NCBI GenBank assembly: GCA_002395905.1
Contig: DGVK01000198.1
Span: forward strand, 1-51,706
Reading direction: 5' to 3'
Length of the DNA stretch: 51,706 nt
Source of the DNA: Verrucomicrobia bacterium UBA4286
GTDB lineage: Bacteria; Verrucomicrobiota; Kiritimatiellia; RFP12; UBA1067
The translations under genes were made by a program, and so were the position numbers. Below the pieces are notes generated by a model. That model was not told where the DNA came from. It was given only the letters and a program-made list of their open reading frames with translations, and searched no databases. Below, one piece after another: positions 36,337 through 44,250 of this stretch. Every line of letters begins with the position of its first letter. Positions within the stretch are counted from its first letter, which is position 1.

Positions 36337-37488
36337 GTGAAGAAGGCCTTTACACTGGTTGAGCTCATGATCGTGGTCGTGGTGATCGCGATCCTGGCCA
36401 GCATAACGTTCAGGATAGCGGGCATCGGGCAGGATTCAACCCAGCGCAACCGCACGATCGCCCGCCTCCAGCGCCTTGAAAACGCCATATCCGGCTACTT
36501 CGCGGCGTACGGCAGCTACCCGGCCGTTCCGCTGGAAGGCCGCAGCCGCAACATCTACTACAGGGTGAACGGCTACGGCATCCAGCAGACCGACAGCGAG
36601 CCCGATACTTCGCGCCTCGAATGGAAGCGCGTCGAGGCCGCATGCAGGGCGCAGCCGATCGCGATGTGCTTCCCGTTCGCCTCTTCGCGCCAAGAGTATG
36701 TAAGGACGGTCTCCGACGCCCTCAAGGAACTCCACAACAGCAGCGACAAAACTTCGGCCTATGCCAAGAACGCGGCGCTCGCCTACGGCTTCGACGCGCT
36801 CGACAACCCCGAGACGCTGTCGTCCAAGAAGAACGAGAGCGACTGGACCCGGCTTCAGATGTTCCAGTTCGGCCTCATGAGCTTCCTCCTGCCGCGCTAC
36901 CTGCTGATGATGGGTCACTCCAACAACAACGTCTACGACAATTTCTCGCAGTGGAGCTCCAACAACCAGCTCCCGTGCAGGTTCGAGACGGGTGTCCCCT
37001 ACGGCAGCTGGAACGAGCTCAACCAGGATCTCTCCAAGTCGGCAGAGAAGTGGAAGATCGCCCTCATGCCGTCGCAGGCCGTATGCGCGCGCTGGGTGGC
37101 GAACTTCGAGAACATCCTCTCCTGCGAGTCGGACCTCGTAGTATACGGTGTGCACTTGAAGGGCAGGGAGTATCGCGACGGCGGCAATGTCTCTGCCTAC
37201 AACCCCTACCCTGTTCTCTACTCCGCCGCCAACAGCCAGGGCGGCGAGGGAACGAGCGGCAGCCAGCAGTATGCGCTCGACATAATAACCTGCCGCGACG
37301 GCTGGTATAACGAGTTCTACTACTACTCGCCGCCGCCCTACCAGACCTACCGCCTCTGGAGCGCCGGCCCGAACGGAAAGACGTTCCCTCCGTGGATCTC
37401 GCCCGAGGAGATAGAAAAGCTCAACGGCTCCGAAAAGAACACCGTCCGCAACTGGATGGCCGACGACATAGTGCATATGAGGAACTGA
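36337..37488 (+). CDS. Large pseudopilin-like protein
   Basis: A 383-residue protein starting with GTG directly after the pilC stop. The N terminus KKAFTLVELMIVVVVIAILA is a class III prepilin signal, although Ala rather than the usual Gly occupies the -1 position before Phe. Glu5 of the mature protein is present. The rest is much longer than a typical pseudopilin, is rich in Tyr/Trp/Asn, and ends with the SAGPNGK-type loop seen in pseudopilins of this phylum. It is expected to be cleaved and N-methylated by a prepilin peptidase encoded elsewhere. It is probably a minor pilin with a large globular head. Confidence 0.85.
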   Translation: MKKAFTLVELMIVVVVIAILASITFRIAGIGQDSTQRNRTIARLQRLENAISGYFAAYGSYPAVPLEGRSRNIYYRVNGYGIQQTDSEPDTSRLEWKRVEAACRAQPIAMCFPFASSRQEYVRTVSDALKELHNSSDKTSAYAKNAALAYGFDALDNPETLSSKKNESDWTRLQMFQFGLMSFLLPRYLLMMGHSNNNVYDNFSQWSSNNQLPCRFETGVPYGSWNELNQDLSKSAEKWKIALMPSQAVCARWVANFENILSCESDLVVYGVHLKGREYRDGGNVSAYNPYPVLYSAANSQGGEGTSGSQQYALDIITCRDGWYNEFYYYSPPPYQTYRLWSAGPNGKTFPPWISPEEIEKLNGSEKNTVRNWMADDIVHMRN

Positions 37489-37490
37489 TC

Positions 37491-38114
37491 ATGAAAAAAG
37501 GTTTTACTCTTGTTGAAATGCTTGTGGTCATGGGTATTCTCGCGGTCCTGATGGGAGCGTCCCTCGGCGGATACTCCGCATTCGTGAAGAAAGCCCAGCG
37601 CGCGCGCGCCGTGGAGCTTGTCGCCAACGTGCAGACCGCGCTGGAAGCCGTGCTGCAGCGCGAAGACGCGTGGCCCCGGGCGCTTCTCGCCGGCAACAAC
37701 GGCGGCCGCGGCGAGATGACGGCCGAGGTCGGCGCGGCGCTCGCCAAGCGCGGCGTAATGTCGCTCACCTATAAGAAGACCGAACGCGACGGCGACACGA
37801 TATACGTCCTCACGGGTCTCGACCAGTGCGGCATCGTTTCTCCATGGGCCGCCGCCGCCATAAAACGCGCTGCCGCCAACGGATCGGTCAGCGATTCGCT
37901 GAGGGTCGCCGAAGGCGGCACCATCGCGGACCATCGTCTCAGATACGCGATTGACGATGACTACGACGGTGTCACCGACGTCGGCGTGAGCCAGAACGGT
38001 TCAGGCTCGTGCAAGGTTCGCGCCAACGCCTGCGTGTGGTGCTGCGGCATGGACGGCAAGTTCGGCACGAAGGATGATATCTACAGCTGGTCCGCCGGAC
38101 AGGAGGTGCACTGA
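37491..38114 (+). CDS. Pseudopilin (GspG-like N terminus, Cys-rich C terminus)
   Basis: A 207-residue protein; ATG 37491 begins MKKGFTLVEMLVVMGILAVL, a perfect prepilin signal with cleavage after Gly4 and Glu at mature position 5. The head includes YKKTERDGDTIYVLTGLDQCG. The C terminus carries a cysteine cluster (CKVRANACVWCCGMDGKFG) followed by TKDDIYSW, close to the pseudopilin calcium/GxDGKFGTxDD loop. It lies 2 bases after the preceding gene, and its stop overlaps the next start by one base (TGATG). The start is set by the prepilin signal; the longer upstream frame is the neighbour's reading. Confidence 0.9.
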   Translation: MKKGFTLVEMLVVMGILAVLMGASLGGYSAFVKKAQRARAVELVANVQTALEAVLQREDAWPRALLAGNNGGRGEMTAEVGAALAKRGVMSLTYKKTERDGDTIYVLTGLDQCGIVSPWAAAAIKRAAANGSVSDSLRVAEGGTIADHRLRYAIDDDYDGVTDVGVSQNGSGSCKVRANACVWCCGMDGKFGTKDDIYSWSAGQEVH

Positions 38115-38734
38115 TGAAAAAGGGTTTCACGCTTGTTGAAATGCTCGTCGTGATCGCCGTCATAGGCATTCTGGGCGGGATCGTCACCACGGCGGCCGTC
38201 GGCGCGATCAAGAACGGCCGCTCCAAGAGGGCCGACGCGATGTGCGTCGCGCTCGAACAGGGAATCGCCGCCTATTACGCGCAGGAGGGAAACTGGCCCG
38301 ACGCGATCGAGAAAAAGGCGCAGTCGATGGATTCCGCCACCTACACCTTCACGCCCGACGAGGCCGACAGCATATTCCAGGATGTCGTAGGGTGCGGCTT
38401 CGGCAAGGGTCACGCGAGCCACAAGGCGATGCTCGTCGACGCGACGGCCCTCTTTGTGTGCGACAAGTCGAGCGTCGGCAACCAGCAGCGCGGCTGCTAC
38501 GACAACCATTCCAACAAGAAAGAGCGAAGAACGTACTGCGCCGGCATGGGGTGCCGCAACGGCATCGACTTCTCGGAGGCGACCAAGAAGGGCGGGAAAG
38601 TCCGCATACCGTTCTCACAGATGGCGTTCGGCTTTCAGGGGCCGGAAAACGGCAAGTTCTGCCGGTTCTGGATCACCTATAACGGACAGGCCGATTCGGT
38701 CTCGGTTTCAAGACGCGGCCCGGACCTGAACTGA
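38114..38734 (+). CDS. Pseudopilin (second GspG/H-like, Cys-containing)
   Basis: A 206-residue protein with the prepilin signal MKKGFTLVEMLVVIAVIGIL (cleavage after Gly4, Glu5 retained). The long N-terminal helix continues to AIKNGRSKRADAMCVALEQG. The head has EEGNWPDAI-like and YTFTPDEADSIFQDVVGCG segments. Cysteines cluster in the second half (VCDKSSVGNQQRGC, YCAGMGCRNG), so disulfides in the periplasm are likely. The first 20 residues are almost the same as those of the gene before it, but the heads differ, suggesting duplication followed by divergence. Confidence 0.88.
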   Translation: MKKGFTLVEMLVVIAVIGILGGIVTTAAVGAIKNGRSKRADAMCVALEQGIAAYYAQEGNWPDAIEKKAQSMDSATYTFTPDEADSIFQDVVGCGFGKGHASHKAMLVDATALFVCDKSSVGNQQRGCYDNHSNKKERRTYCAGMGCRNGIDFSEATKKGGKVRIPFSQMAFGFQGPENGKFCRFWITYNGQADSVSVSRRGPDLN

Positions 38735-38747
38735 CGGAGGCGACTTG

Positions 38748-39566
38748 ATGCGCAAAGGGTTTACATTGCTGGAACTGCTCGTCGTCGTCGGCATCATGGG
38801 CATGCTCGGCGTCGCCGCGGCCGGCGGATATTCCGCGCTTGTGCGCGGCATGAGCGAACGCGGCGCGGTGGCGTCGGCGGCGTCGCTTCTGAGGGCCGCG
38901 AAGGAGCGCGCCCAGGTCGACAGGTCCCCGACGGTCGTCTACTGCTACAACAGGCTCGTCAAGGAACCGACAGGCGTGGACGACAACGGCGTGGTAGTGG
39001 GCGTAATGACGGCGGTGCGCCGCGCGGGGCGCATAACCTACACGACCGGCGGCGACGTGCTCTATGATGAATTCGCCGACCTCGACCGCAACTACGAATA
39101 TGAGACGAGCACGACAGACCTCAAGAAGGGCGGCGGCTTTCGTCTCTTCCGCATAAGCGGCAGAGTCAACAAGATGGAGTATTCCATCGTTTCCGACAGA
39201 GTCCTGCGCGACGAGAACAACACCGTGACGGTTTTTTCCGGCAGCCAGCAGGGCGGCCGCACGAACCTCCTCATGAGCGCTTTCGTGAAGACGGGCGTCA
39301 CGAGCGCCAACGAGGCCCAGTGGAAGATAGGCGACGGCTACGGAATGGAGTTCGCCGAGGTGCAGCTGCCCGACGGTTACATCTTCGGCAAGACAGTTCC
39401 GTCCCAGGCGGGGCGCGTGACGGTGGAGAAGGTCGTGTATTTCGACCCCGACCAGGATTCCACCGAGACGATCGATGTATGGTCCACCAAGCCGAACGCC
39501 TCGGGCATGCCGCAGGCGTTCAAGAAGGCCGGTCAGGCTTCGGCCGACAACGACAAGGGAGTGTAG
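38748..39566 (+). CDS. Pseudopilin (GspH/FimT-like)
   Basis: A 272-residue protein. ATG 38748 starts MRKGFTLLELLVVVGIMGML, a prepilin signal; GGAGG lies 11 bases upstream, and a TTG one codon earlier is an alternative. The helix runs through AAAGGYSALVRGMSERGAVAS, and the family-typical ASLLRAAKERAQVDRSPTVV fits GspH/FimT minor pilins. The C-terminal ~60 residues include a beta segment (GRVTVEKVVYFDPDQDSTET) and a charged tail. It is separated by 13 bases from the gene before and by 2 from the gene after. Confidence 0.85.
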   Translation: MRKGFTLLELLVVVGIMGMLGVAAAGGYSALVRGMSERGAVASAASLLRAAKERAQVDRSPTVVYCYNRLVKEPTGVDDNGVVVGVMTAVRRAGRITYTTGGDVLYDEFADLDRNYEYETSTTDLKKGGGFRLFRISGRVNKMEYSIVSDRVLRDENNTVTVFSGSQQGGRTNLLMSAFVKTGVTSANEAQWKIGDGYGMEFAEVQLPDGYIFGKTVPSQAGRVTVEKVVYFDPDQDSTETIDVWSTKPNASGMPQAFKKAGQASADNDKGV

Positions 39567-39568
39567 CG

Positions 39569-40147
39569 ATGAAGTTCATGAAAAACAGGCCTGGCTTTAC
39601 GCTGCTTGAGGTGAATCTCGCCATATTCATCATGGCGACCGGCGTGCTTGTTATGTGCGGTCTTTACTCTCTAGGCTTCAGGGAGAACCGCCAGAGCGTC
39701 GAGGACGTGGCATCCGCCGCGTTTGCCGACGCCTACCTGGGGCCGCTTGTCCAGGGGCTTTCGGCGACGAACATGCCCTGGTCGGCATGGATACAGATCG
39801 GCGACTCGCCGTCCAACAGCGACACCACCCGCGTCGCCGACGGCGTATGGCCGAGCGACGGATGGATGTCTTACGTGCAGCAGGTCGGCACCACGGCCAA
39901 CTACCGCATAAAGGGAACACCACGCGCCACCGCCGACGGCGTGTTCCAGAAAATCCTCTCCAAGGTGCCCTCGCCATACAAGGGGAGCAACCCGGGGCTT
40001 CCTTCCGATTACCAGTACGGGTTCGTGGCGACGCGCTGCGGCGCGACGGTCCAGCTGGCGTTCAGAGCGTCGCGGCGCAAGGAGGCGCTCATGTCACAGC
40101 CGCTCTTCGTTTCTGAGGTTCACTTCCAGGGAGATCCGGAGAGATGA
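39569..40147 (+). CDS. Minor pseudopilin (PilV/GspI-like)
   Basis: A 192-residue protein from ATG 39569. The prepilin signal is shifted (MKFMKNRPGFTLLEVNLAIF), with cleavage after Gly9 and Glu5 of the mature protein retained. The following IMATGVLVMCGLYSLGF and AAFADAYLG resemble PilV/GspI minor pilins. The rest is an uncharacterised head of about 120 residues. It overlaps the next gene by 4 bases (ATGA). Confidence 0.82.
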   Translation: MKFMKNRPGFTLLEVNLAIFIMATGVLVMCGLYSLGFRENRQSVEDVASAAFADAYLGPLVQGLSATNMPWSAWIQIGDSPSNSDTTRVADGVWPSDGWMSYVQQVGTTANYRIKGTPRATADGVFQKILSKVPSPYKGSNPGLPSDYQYGFVATRCGATVQLAFRASRRKEALMSQPLFVSEVHFQGDPER

Positions 40148-40656
40148 AAAAGGGCTTTACACTTGTCGAGCTTATGGTGGCGAGCCTCCTGCTCGCGATG
40201 CTCGTGACGATTCTTACCATGATGTTCAACCAGTCGTCCATCGCGTGGCGGACCGGCACGGCAGGCGTCGCCGACCTCAACGAGACGCGCTGGTCGCTCG
40301 GCTCCTTCCACGACGTGCGCGACGAGGCTCTGCCGGGTCTAGGCGACCAGTCTCCCTCGGTCGGCGCGAGCGACAGCAGGACGGTCAAGTACCGCACAAT
40401 GCCGCTTTGGGATCCGAACGGCGACAACAGACTCCGCAACAGGCGGGCGTTCAGCATCGAGAACTCCAGCATGAACTGGGGCCACGCGCCGAGCTTTTCG
40501 ATAAACGACGCCATGACTGCGGCGAAGAAGGCGGTGTCGGGCGCAGGCAACGGCGGCGGCTCCTCGCTCTTCACCGTCGGCGTGAGGAGCGCCGGGCCCA
40601 ACAGGACGTTCGGCGACGAGGACGACATAACAACCTGGCCGGAGGACATCGACTGA
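40144..40656 (+). CDS. Minor pseudopilin (PilW/GspJ-like)
   Basis: A 170-residue protein with signal MKKGFTLVELMVASLLLAML, then LTMMFNQSSIAWRTGTAGVA and NETRWSLGSFHDVRDEAL, as in GspJ/PilW proteins. The C-terminal region holds a Gly-rich stretch and a GAGNGGGSSLFTVGVRSAGP segment followed by DEDDITTWPED, again the acidic closing loop. Its stop shares a base with the start of the next gene (TGATG). Confidence 0.84.
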   Translation: MKKGFTLVELMVASLLLAMLVTILTMMFNQSSIAWRTGTAGVADLNETRWSLGSFHDVRDEALPGLGDQSPSVGASDSRTVKYRTMPLWDPNGDNRLRNRRAFSIENSSMNWGHAPSFSINDAMTAAKKAVSGAGNGGGSSLFTVGVRSAGPNRTFGDEDDITTWPEDID

Positions 40657-41138
40657 TGAAGAAGGCTTTTACACTTGTCGAACTTCTGGTCGTGATCGCG
40701 ATGATAGCGGTTCTGACCGGCGCCATGACTGTGGCGGTGAACGGAGCGCGAACGCGCGCGAAGATTTCAAAGGCCACCCAGGAGGCGAAGGAGATGACCA
40801 ACGCAATCCTCGCCGGCGAGCAGTATGCGCGCGGGAGGACGCTCGAAGATTACGCCAACGGCTCGTGGGCGGACTGCTCCGAAGGGGCGAAGGCGATGCG
40901 TCTCATACTCGGCGGCGAGACGAGCGAAAGCGGCGAAACCATACCGGTTCTCTTCAACGCCAATCTGTCGCGCGGCTACCAGCTCGACCCGTGGGGCAAG
41001 CCCTACCAGTATATGATACAGAAGACGGCGAGCCTTTCGAGCGACGACGCGACCGGCGGCAAGGTACAGTTCTGCACGGCGCCCGCCCTGCCGAACTTCT
41101 TCAGGCTCACAGACAAGGAGCGTAGTTGTGATCGTTGA
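40656..41138 (+). CDS. Major-type pseudopilin (GspG-like)
   Basis: A 160-residue protein starting at ATG 40656 with MKKAFTLVELLVVIAMIAVL; as in the first pseudopilin, Ala replaces Gly before Phe. The helix and the GspG-type YQLDPWGKPYQYMIQ motif identify it as the closest relative of major pseudopilins here. The following region (TGGKVQFCTAPALPNFFRLT) contains one Cys. The next gene starts 11 bases before its stop. Confidence 0.86.
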   Translation: MKKAFTLVELLVVIAMIAVLTGAMTVAVNGARTRAKISKATQEAKEMTNAILAGEQYARGRTLEDYANGSWADCSEGAKAMRLILGGETSESGETIPVLFNANLSRGYQLDPWGKPYQYMIQKTASLSSDDATGGKVQFCTAPALPNFFRLTDKERSCDR

Positions 41139-44100
41139 AAAGTCCAGAAAAGGTTCCGCGCTGCTTATCGTAATCGGAATGCTCTCGTTCATGGTCGTCT
41201 CGGCCGTGAGCTTCTCGATATACATGCGCCAGAGCCGCGTGCCCTCGAGCTACCTGCGCCGCGCGTCGTCGTCGCGCTACCTCCTCAAGGCCGCGCTCGC
41301 CCACGCGATAGACCGGCTTGACGGCACCTTCGCGAGCTATGCCGATATAAACGAGCCGTCTCTCGGGAACAGTTCTGTGAACGGACTTGTCGAAGGTGTA
41401 TATGACGATCCCTACCCGGGCGTAGGCCCGTCGCAGAGCAATGACAACGACACTTATCACCGACGAAACGGCGACTTTTGGGATCACCGCGTATTCACTC
41501 CGTTCGGCATGGTCTCGCCGCTCAAGACAGTATCCACCATGACGCTCGAAGGCCTCGCCTACGTTCCGCCGGCCCTCATCAACGAGGCGCGCATCTATTC
41601 TCGCCAGACGCGCACAGCCATGTGGCGCAACCTTTCCTACGACATGGGGCGCTATGCGTTCTCGGCTATAGACGTTTCGGACTGCTTCGACATCAACCGC
41701 GTCCGCGCTGGCGAGCGCCGCACATCCGCGCCCGACGGCCGCGTCAACCTCTCGTCTCTTTACGACACGAACGGTTCGACGCTAGACCAGAAGCTCAAGC
41801 TGTGGGAGAACGACGACATTCCTTTTGTTTCGGTTGCCGACTTCAACATCGCCGCCGGGCAGAGCCCGTTCACGCCCTTTTACAAGTACATCGGCTCCAC
41901 CAGCAGCGAAATCTACAGTTCTGGCGACGCCAACACAGTTTCCAATGCGCTCTTTATAACCGACACCTGGTTCCCCGCGACGAACAGCACGACATCGGTC
42001 AAGCGCTACGACCTGGCAGGGAAAGACCAGCCCTTCATGCAATATCCAGATACAATGTCTCTAAGGGACATGATAACCGGGACGACCGATTTCTGCAAGA
42101 TGCTCACCAAGAACATTGGCGTAGGCATCGCCTGCCTTTACGACTACCTTGATGAAGACAGCTTCCCGATTTCGTTCTGTCTGCCGACGGTCGAAGCGGC
42201 TCCTATGATATGCGGTATCGGCCTTCTGCACAACAACTCGTTCACCCCCACAGTCGCGGCCGGGAATGACATTGTCGAGGGCGAGTATACGAAGGACAGG
42301 CAGAAAGTAAAGTGGAGAGCCACCCCCTACAGACTGACAAAGCTTGCCGGCGCGATGCTTCTCAACGGAGCAGCGACGTTTCCTTTCAAGCGCCTTGGCG
42401 CGAGAGACGGCTATCAGACGTCGTTCACCGGTCGTGCGCTCGTAAGGATCTTCATGGGACCTCCCTCGATGAAGTGCCGTGTTGCAGGCAACTCGCCGCT
42501 TTATCCAACAAAAAACGACTGGAACAACAGCAATCAGACTGTTGCCGACGGTATGGTTTCCTATGCGGTCGATCTCGACCAGGTCCAGTTTGCCCAGAAT
42601 ATAGAGAAGCAGGATGACGCTGTTAAAAACCTTACGGCCCGTCTCACCCTGCAGCAGGTCAACAGCATCGTCTACTGGCTTGTAGAGCAGGAGGGTATGG
42701 ACGAAGAAGGCAACCGCACGCAATTCGATCCATATATATCGTTCGACGGCTGCGCGGGCGGTCTTGCGCCTCGAGATGCCGACGGAAAGATTGAAAGCTG
42801 GTGGACCGCCCAGACCAAAAACCCCGCGCCGACTCCCGAGCGGCTGCCGACGCAGTCTACCGTAAGCACCGCGCAGTATGTACCGCATATTGCGGTCTGG
42901 ATGAGGCTTGACAGCGGTTCGGATACGGTGGACATCGTTCCTGCCCGTCTTGACGACGACGCTACATGGGGCAGGCGTTCTGTGAACCTTGCAAACCAGG
43001 CCGACAAGTTCGGCGGCGCGGGAACCCCGATCCTTGAGTTCCGCGGCCAGCGGCCTTTTACATATTCTCTTGACAACGACACTGGTATAGCTACGGTTTT
43101 GAACGGAACGGCCGAGTCATTTGACAACTGGGCCGAGTTCTACGCGCCCGACCCTCGCTACAACTATGCGCCCGAGGATTGGTGCCCTTCGAAGGGCAAT
43201 GGCGCGGTTACAGGCGCCAAATGGCTCGACAGGCTTGGCGCGAAGGACGGCAGCGGCAGCATCATGGGCAAGAATGGGCGCGACAAGGACATATTCATGT
43301 TTGTAAGCGACCAGGAGTACATGCAGTCCATCGGCGAGCTTGAGTTTCTTCCGCTTCTCGCGGACCTTAACGGCAGCCAGAACTTCTTTGACAACAACTT
43401 CCTCGACGCGATGAGTGCCAACTTGAACGGAGCCGACTTTGCGTCGCGTACGATACTTAGCGATGGTGACAAGCTCTCGCTCAACGGTCTCGCAAGCCGC
43501 GACTTCATGTGGCGCACGTATTCCGCGTATGACGGCGACCCGATATACGATCTTCGCGACGGCAGTGCTCCGGTGGAGGTTGTGAACGGAACGGGAGACT
43601 TCAGGGTGAATCCGTTCTCCAGCGATACGCGTGTTCTCATGGCGGCGCTCAAGGACACGCCCTTCGACTACTATGTGGCGAGCACCAACAAGACTCTGAA
43701 CAACACTGTGAACGACAAGCCTGCAAACGCCCAGAAATATGCGTTTGCACGAGGCTCGACTTATGCCCCGCTCGATGACGACGAGTTGCAGGATCTTGCC
43801 TCTGCCATGCGCACGGGCTTTACGGCGTCCGCCAAGGATGGTCGTTCATGGGAGAGTGCATTTGAAGAACTTGAGTGGTACAGGAATTCTGAATACGGCG
43901 ACGAACAGCTTTCTCTCTTCGGCGTCGATCTAAACAATCCGCTTCACGGTGTCGACCGTAAGTATCTTCATGCGTTCTGGCGCGACTGCTTCCAGAACAG
44001 GCAACAGCTGTTCCTGGTGTTCATAAGGGCCGAGCCTCTTTCGGTCGGCGGTTCCGCCTCGAGCACGGCCGCGAGCTCCCAGCTCGGCGCGCGCGGTGTC

Positions 44101-44250
44101 GCGCTCGTCTGGCGCGATCCTGCGCCGCCGGTGCGCGGCGGGAACCGTCCTTCGCGTCTCGACCTTGTCTCGCGCGAGCAGTGGCGACAGTTCTACCAGA
44201 GCTATGCGCCCCACCGCACAAGGGTTCTCTTCTACCATCAGTTTGAATGA
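41128..44250 (+). CDS. Giant GspK/PilX-like minor pseudopilin
   Basis: A 1040-residue protein starting with GTG 41128 inside the end of the GspG-like gene. The N terminus RKGSALLIVIGMLSFMVVSA resembles GspK and PilX signals: Gly before the hydrophobic helix, and no Glu at position 5, as in GspK. Typical GspK proteins have ~300-350 residues, so this one is about three times longer. The long head is Asn/Asp/Ser/Tyr-rich with many short beta motifs, and near the C terminus LFLVFIRAEPLSVGG and RGVALVWRDPAPP recall closing strands of such heads. GspK caps the pseudopilus tip with GspI/J in type II secretion; the GspI/J-like genes lie just upstream, so a very large tip is plausible. Confidence 0.72.
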   Translation: MIVEKSRKGSALLIVIGMLSFMVVSAVSFSIYMRQSRVPSSYLRRASSSRYLLKAALAHAIDRLDGTFASYADINEPSLGNSSVNGLVEGVYDDPYPGVGPSQSNDNDTYHRRNGDFWDHRVFTPFGMVSPLKTVSTMTLEGLAYVPPALINEARIYSRQTRTAMWRNLSYDMGRYAFSAIDVSDCFDINRVRAGERRTSAPDGRVNLSSLYDTNGSTLDQKLKLWENDDIPFVSVADFNIAAGQSPFTPFYKYIGSTSSEIYSSGDANTVSNALFITDTWFPATNSTTSVKRYDLAGKDQPFMQYPDTMSLRDMITGTTDFCKMLTKNIGVGIACLYDYLDEDSFPISFCLPTVEAAPMICGIGLLHNNSFTPTVAAGNDIVEGEYTKDRQKVKWRATPYRLTKLAGAMLLNGAATFPFKRLGARDGYQTSFTGRALVRIFMGPPSMKCRVAGNSPLYPTKNDWNNSNQTVADGMVSYAVDLDQVQFAQNIEKQDDAVKNLTARLTLQQVNSIVYWLVEQEGMDEEGNRTQFDPYISFDGCAGGLAPRDADGKIESWWTAQTKNPAPTPERLPTQSTVSTAQYVPHIAVWMRLDSGSDTVDIVPARLDDDATWGRRSVNLANQADKFGGAGTPILEFRGQRPFTYSLDNDTGIATVLNGTAESFDNWAEFYAPDPRYNYAPEDWCPSKGNGAVTGAKWLDRLGAKDGSGSIMGKNGRDKDIFMFVSDQEYMQSIGELEFLPLLADLNGSQNFFDNNFLDAMSANLNGADFASRTILSDGDKLSLNGLASRDFMWRTYSAYDGDPIYDLRDGSAPVEVVNGTGDFRVNPFSSDTRVLMAALKDTPFDYYVASTNKTLNNTVNDKPANAQKYAFARGSTYAPLDDDELQDLASAMRTGFTASAKDGRSWESAFEELEWYRNSEYGDEQLSLFGVDLNNPLHGVDRKYLHAFWRDCFQNRQQLFLVFIRAEPLSVGGSASSTAASSQLGARGVALVWRDPAPPVRGGNRPSRLDLVSREQWRQFYQSYAPHRTRVLFYHQFE

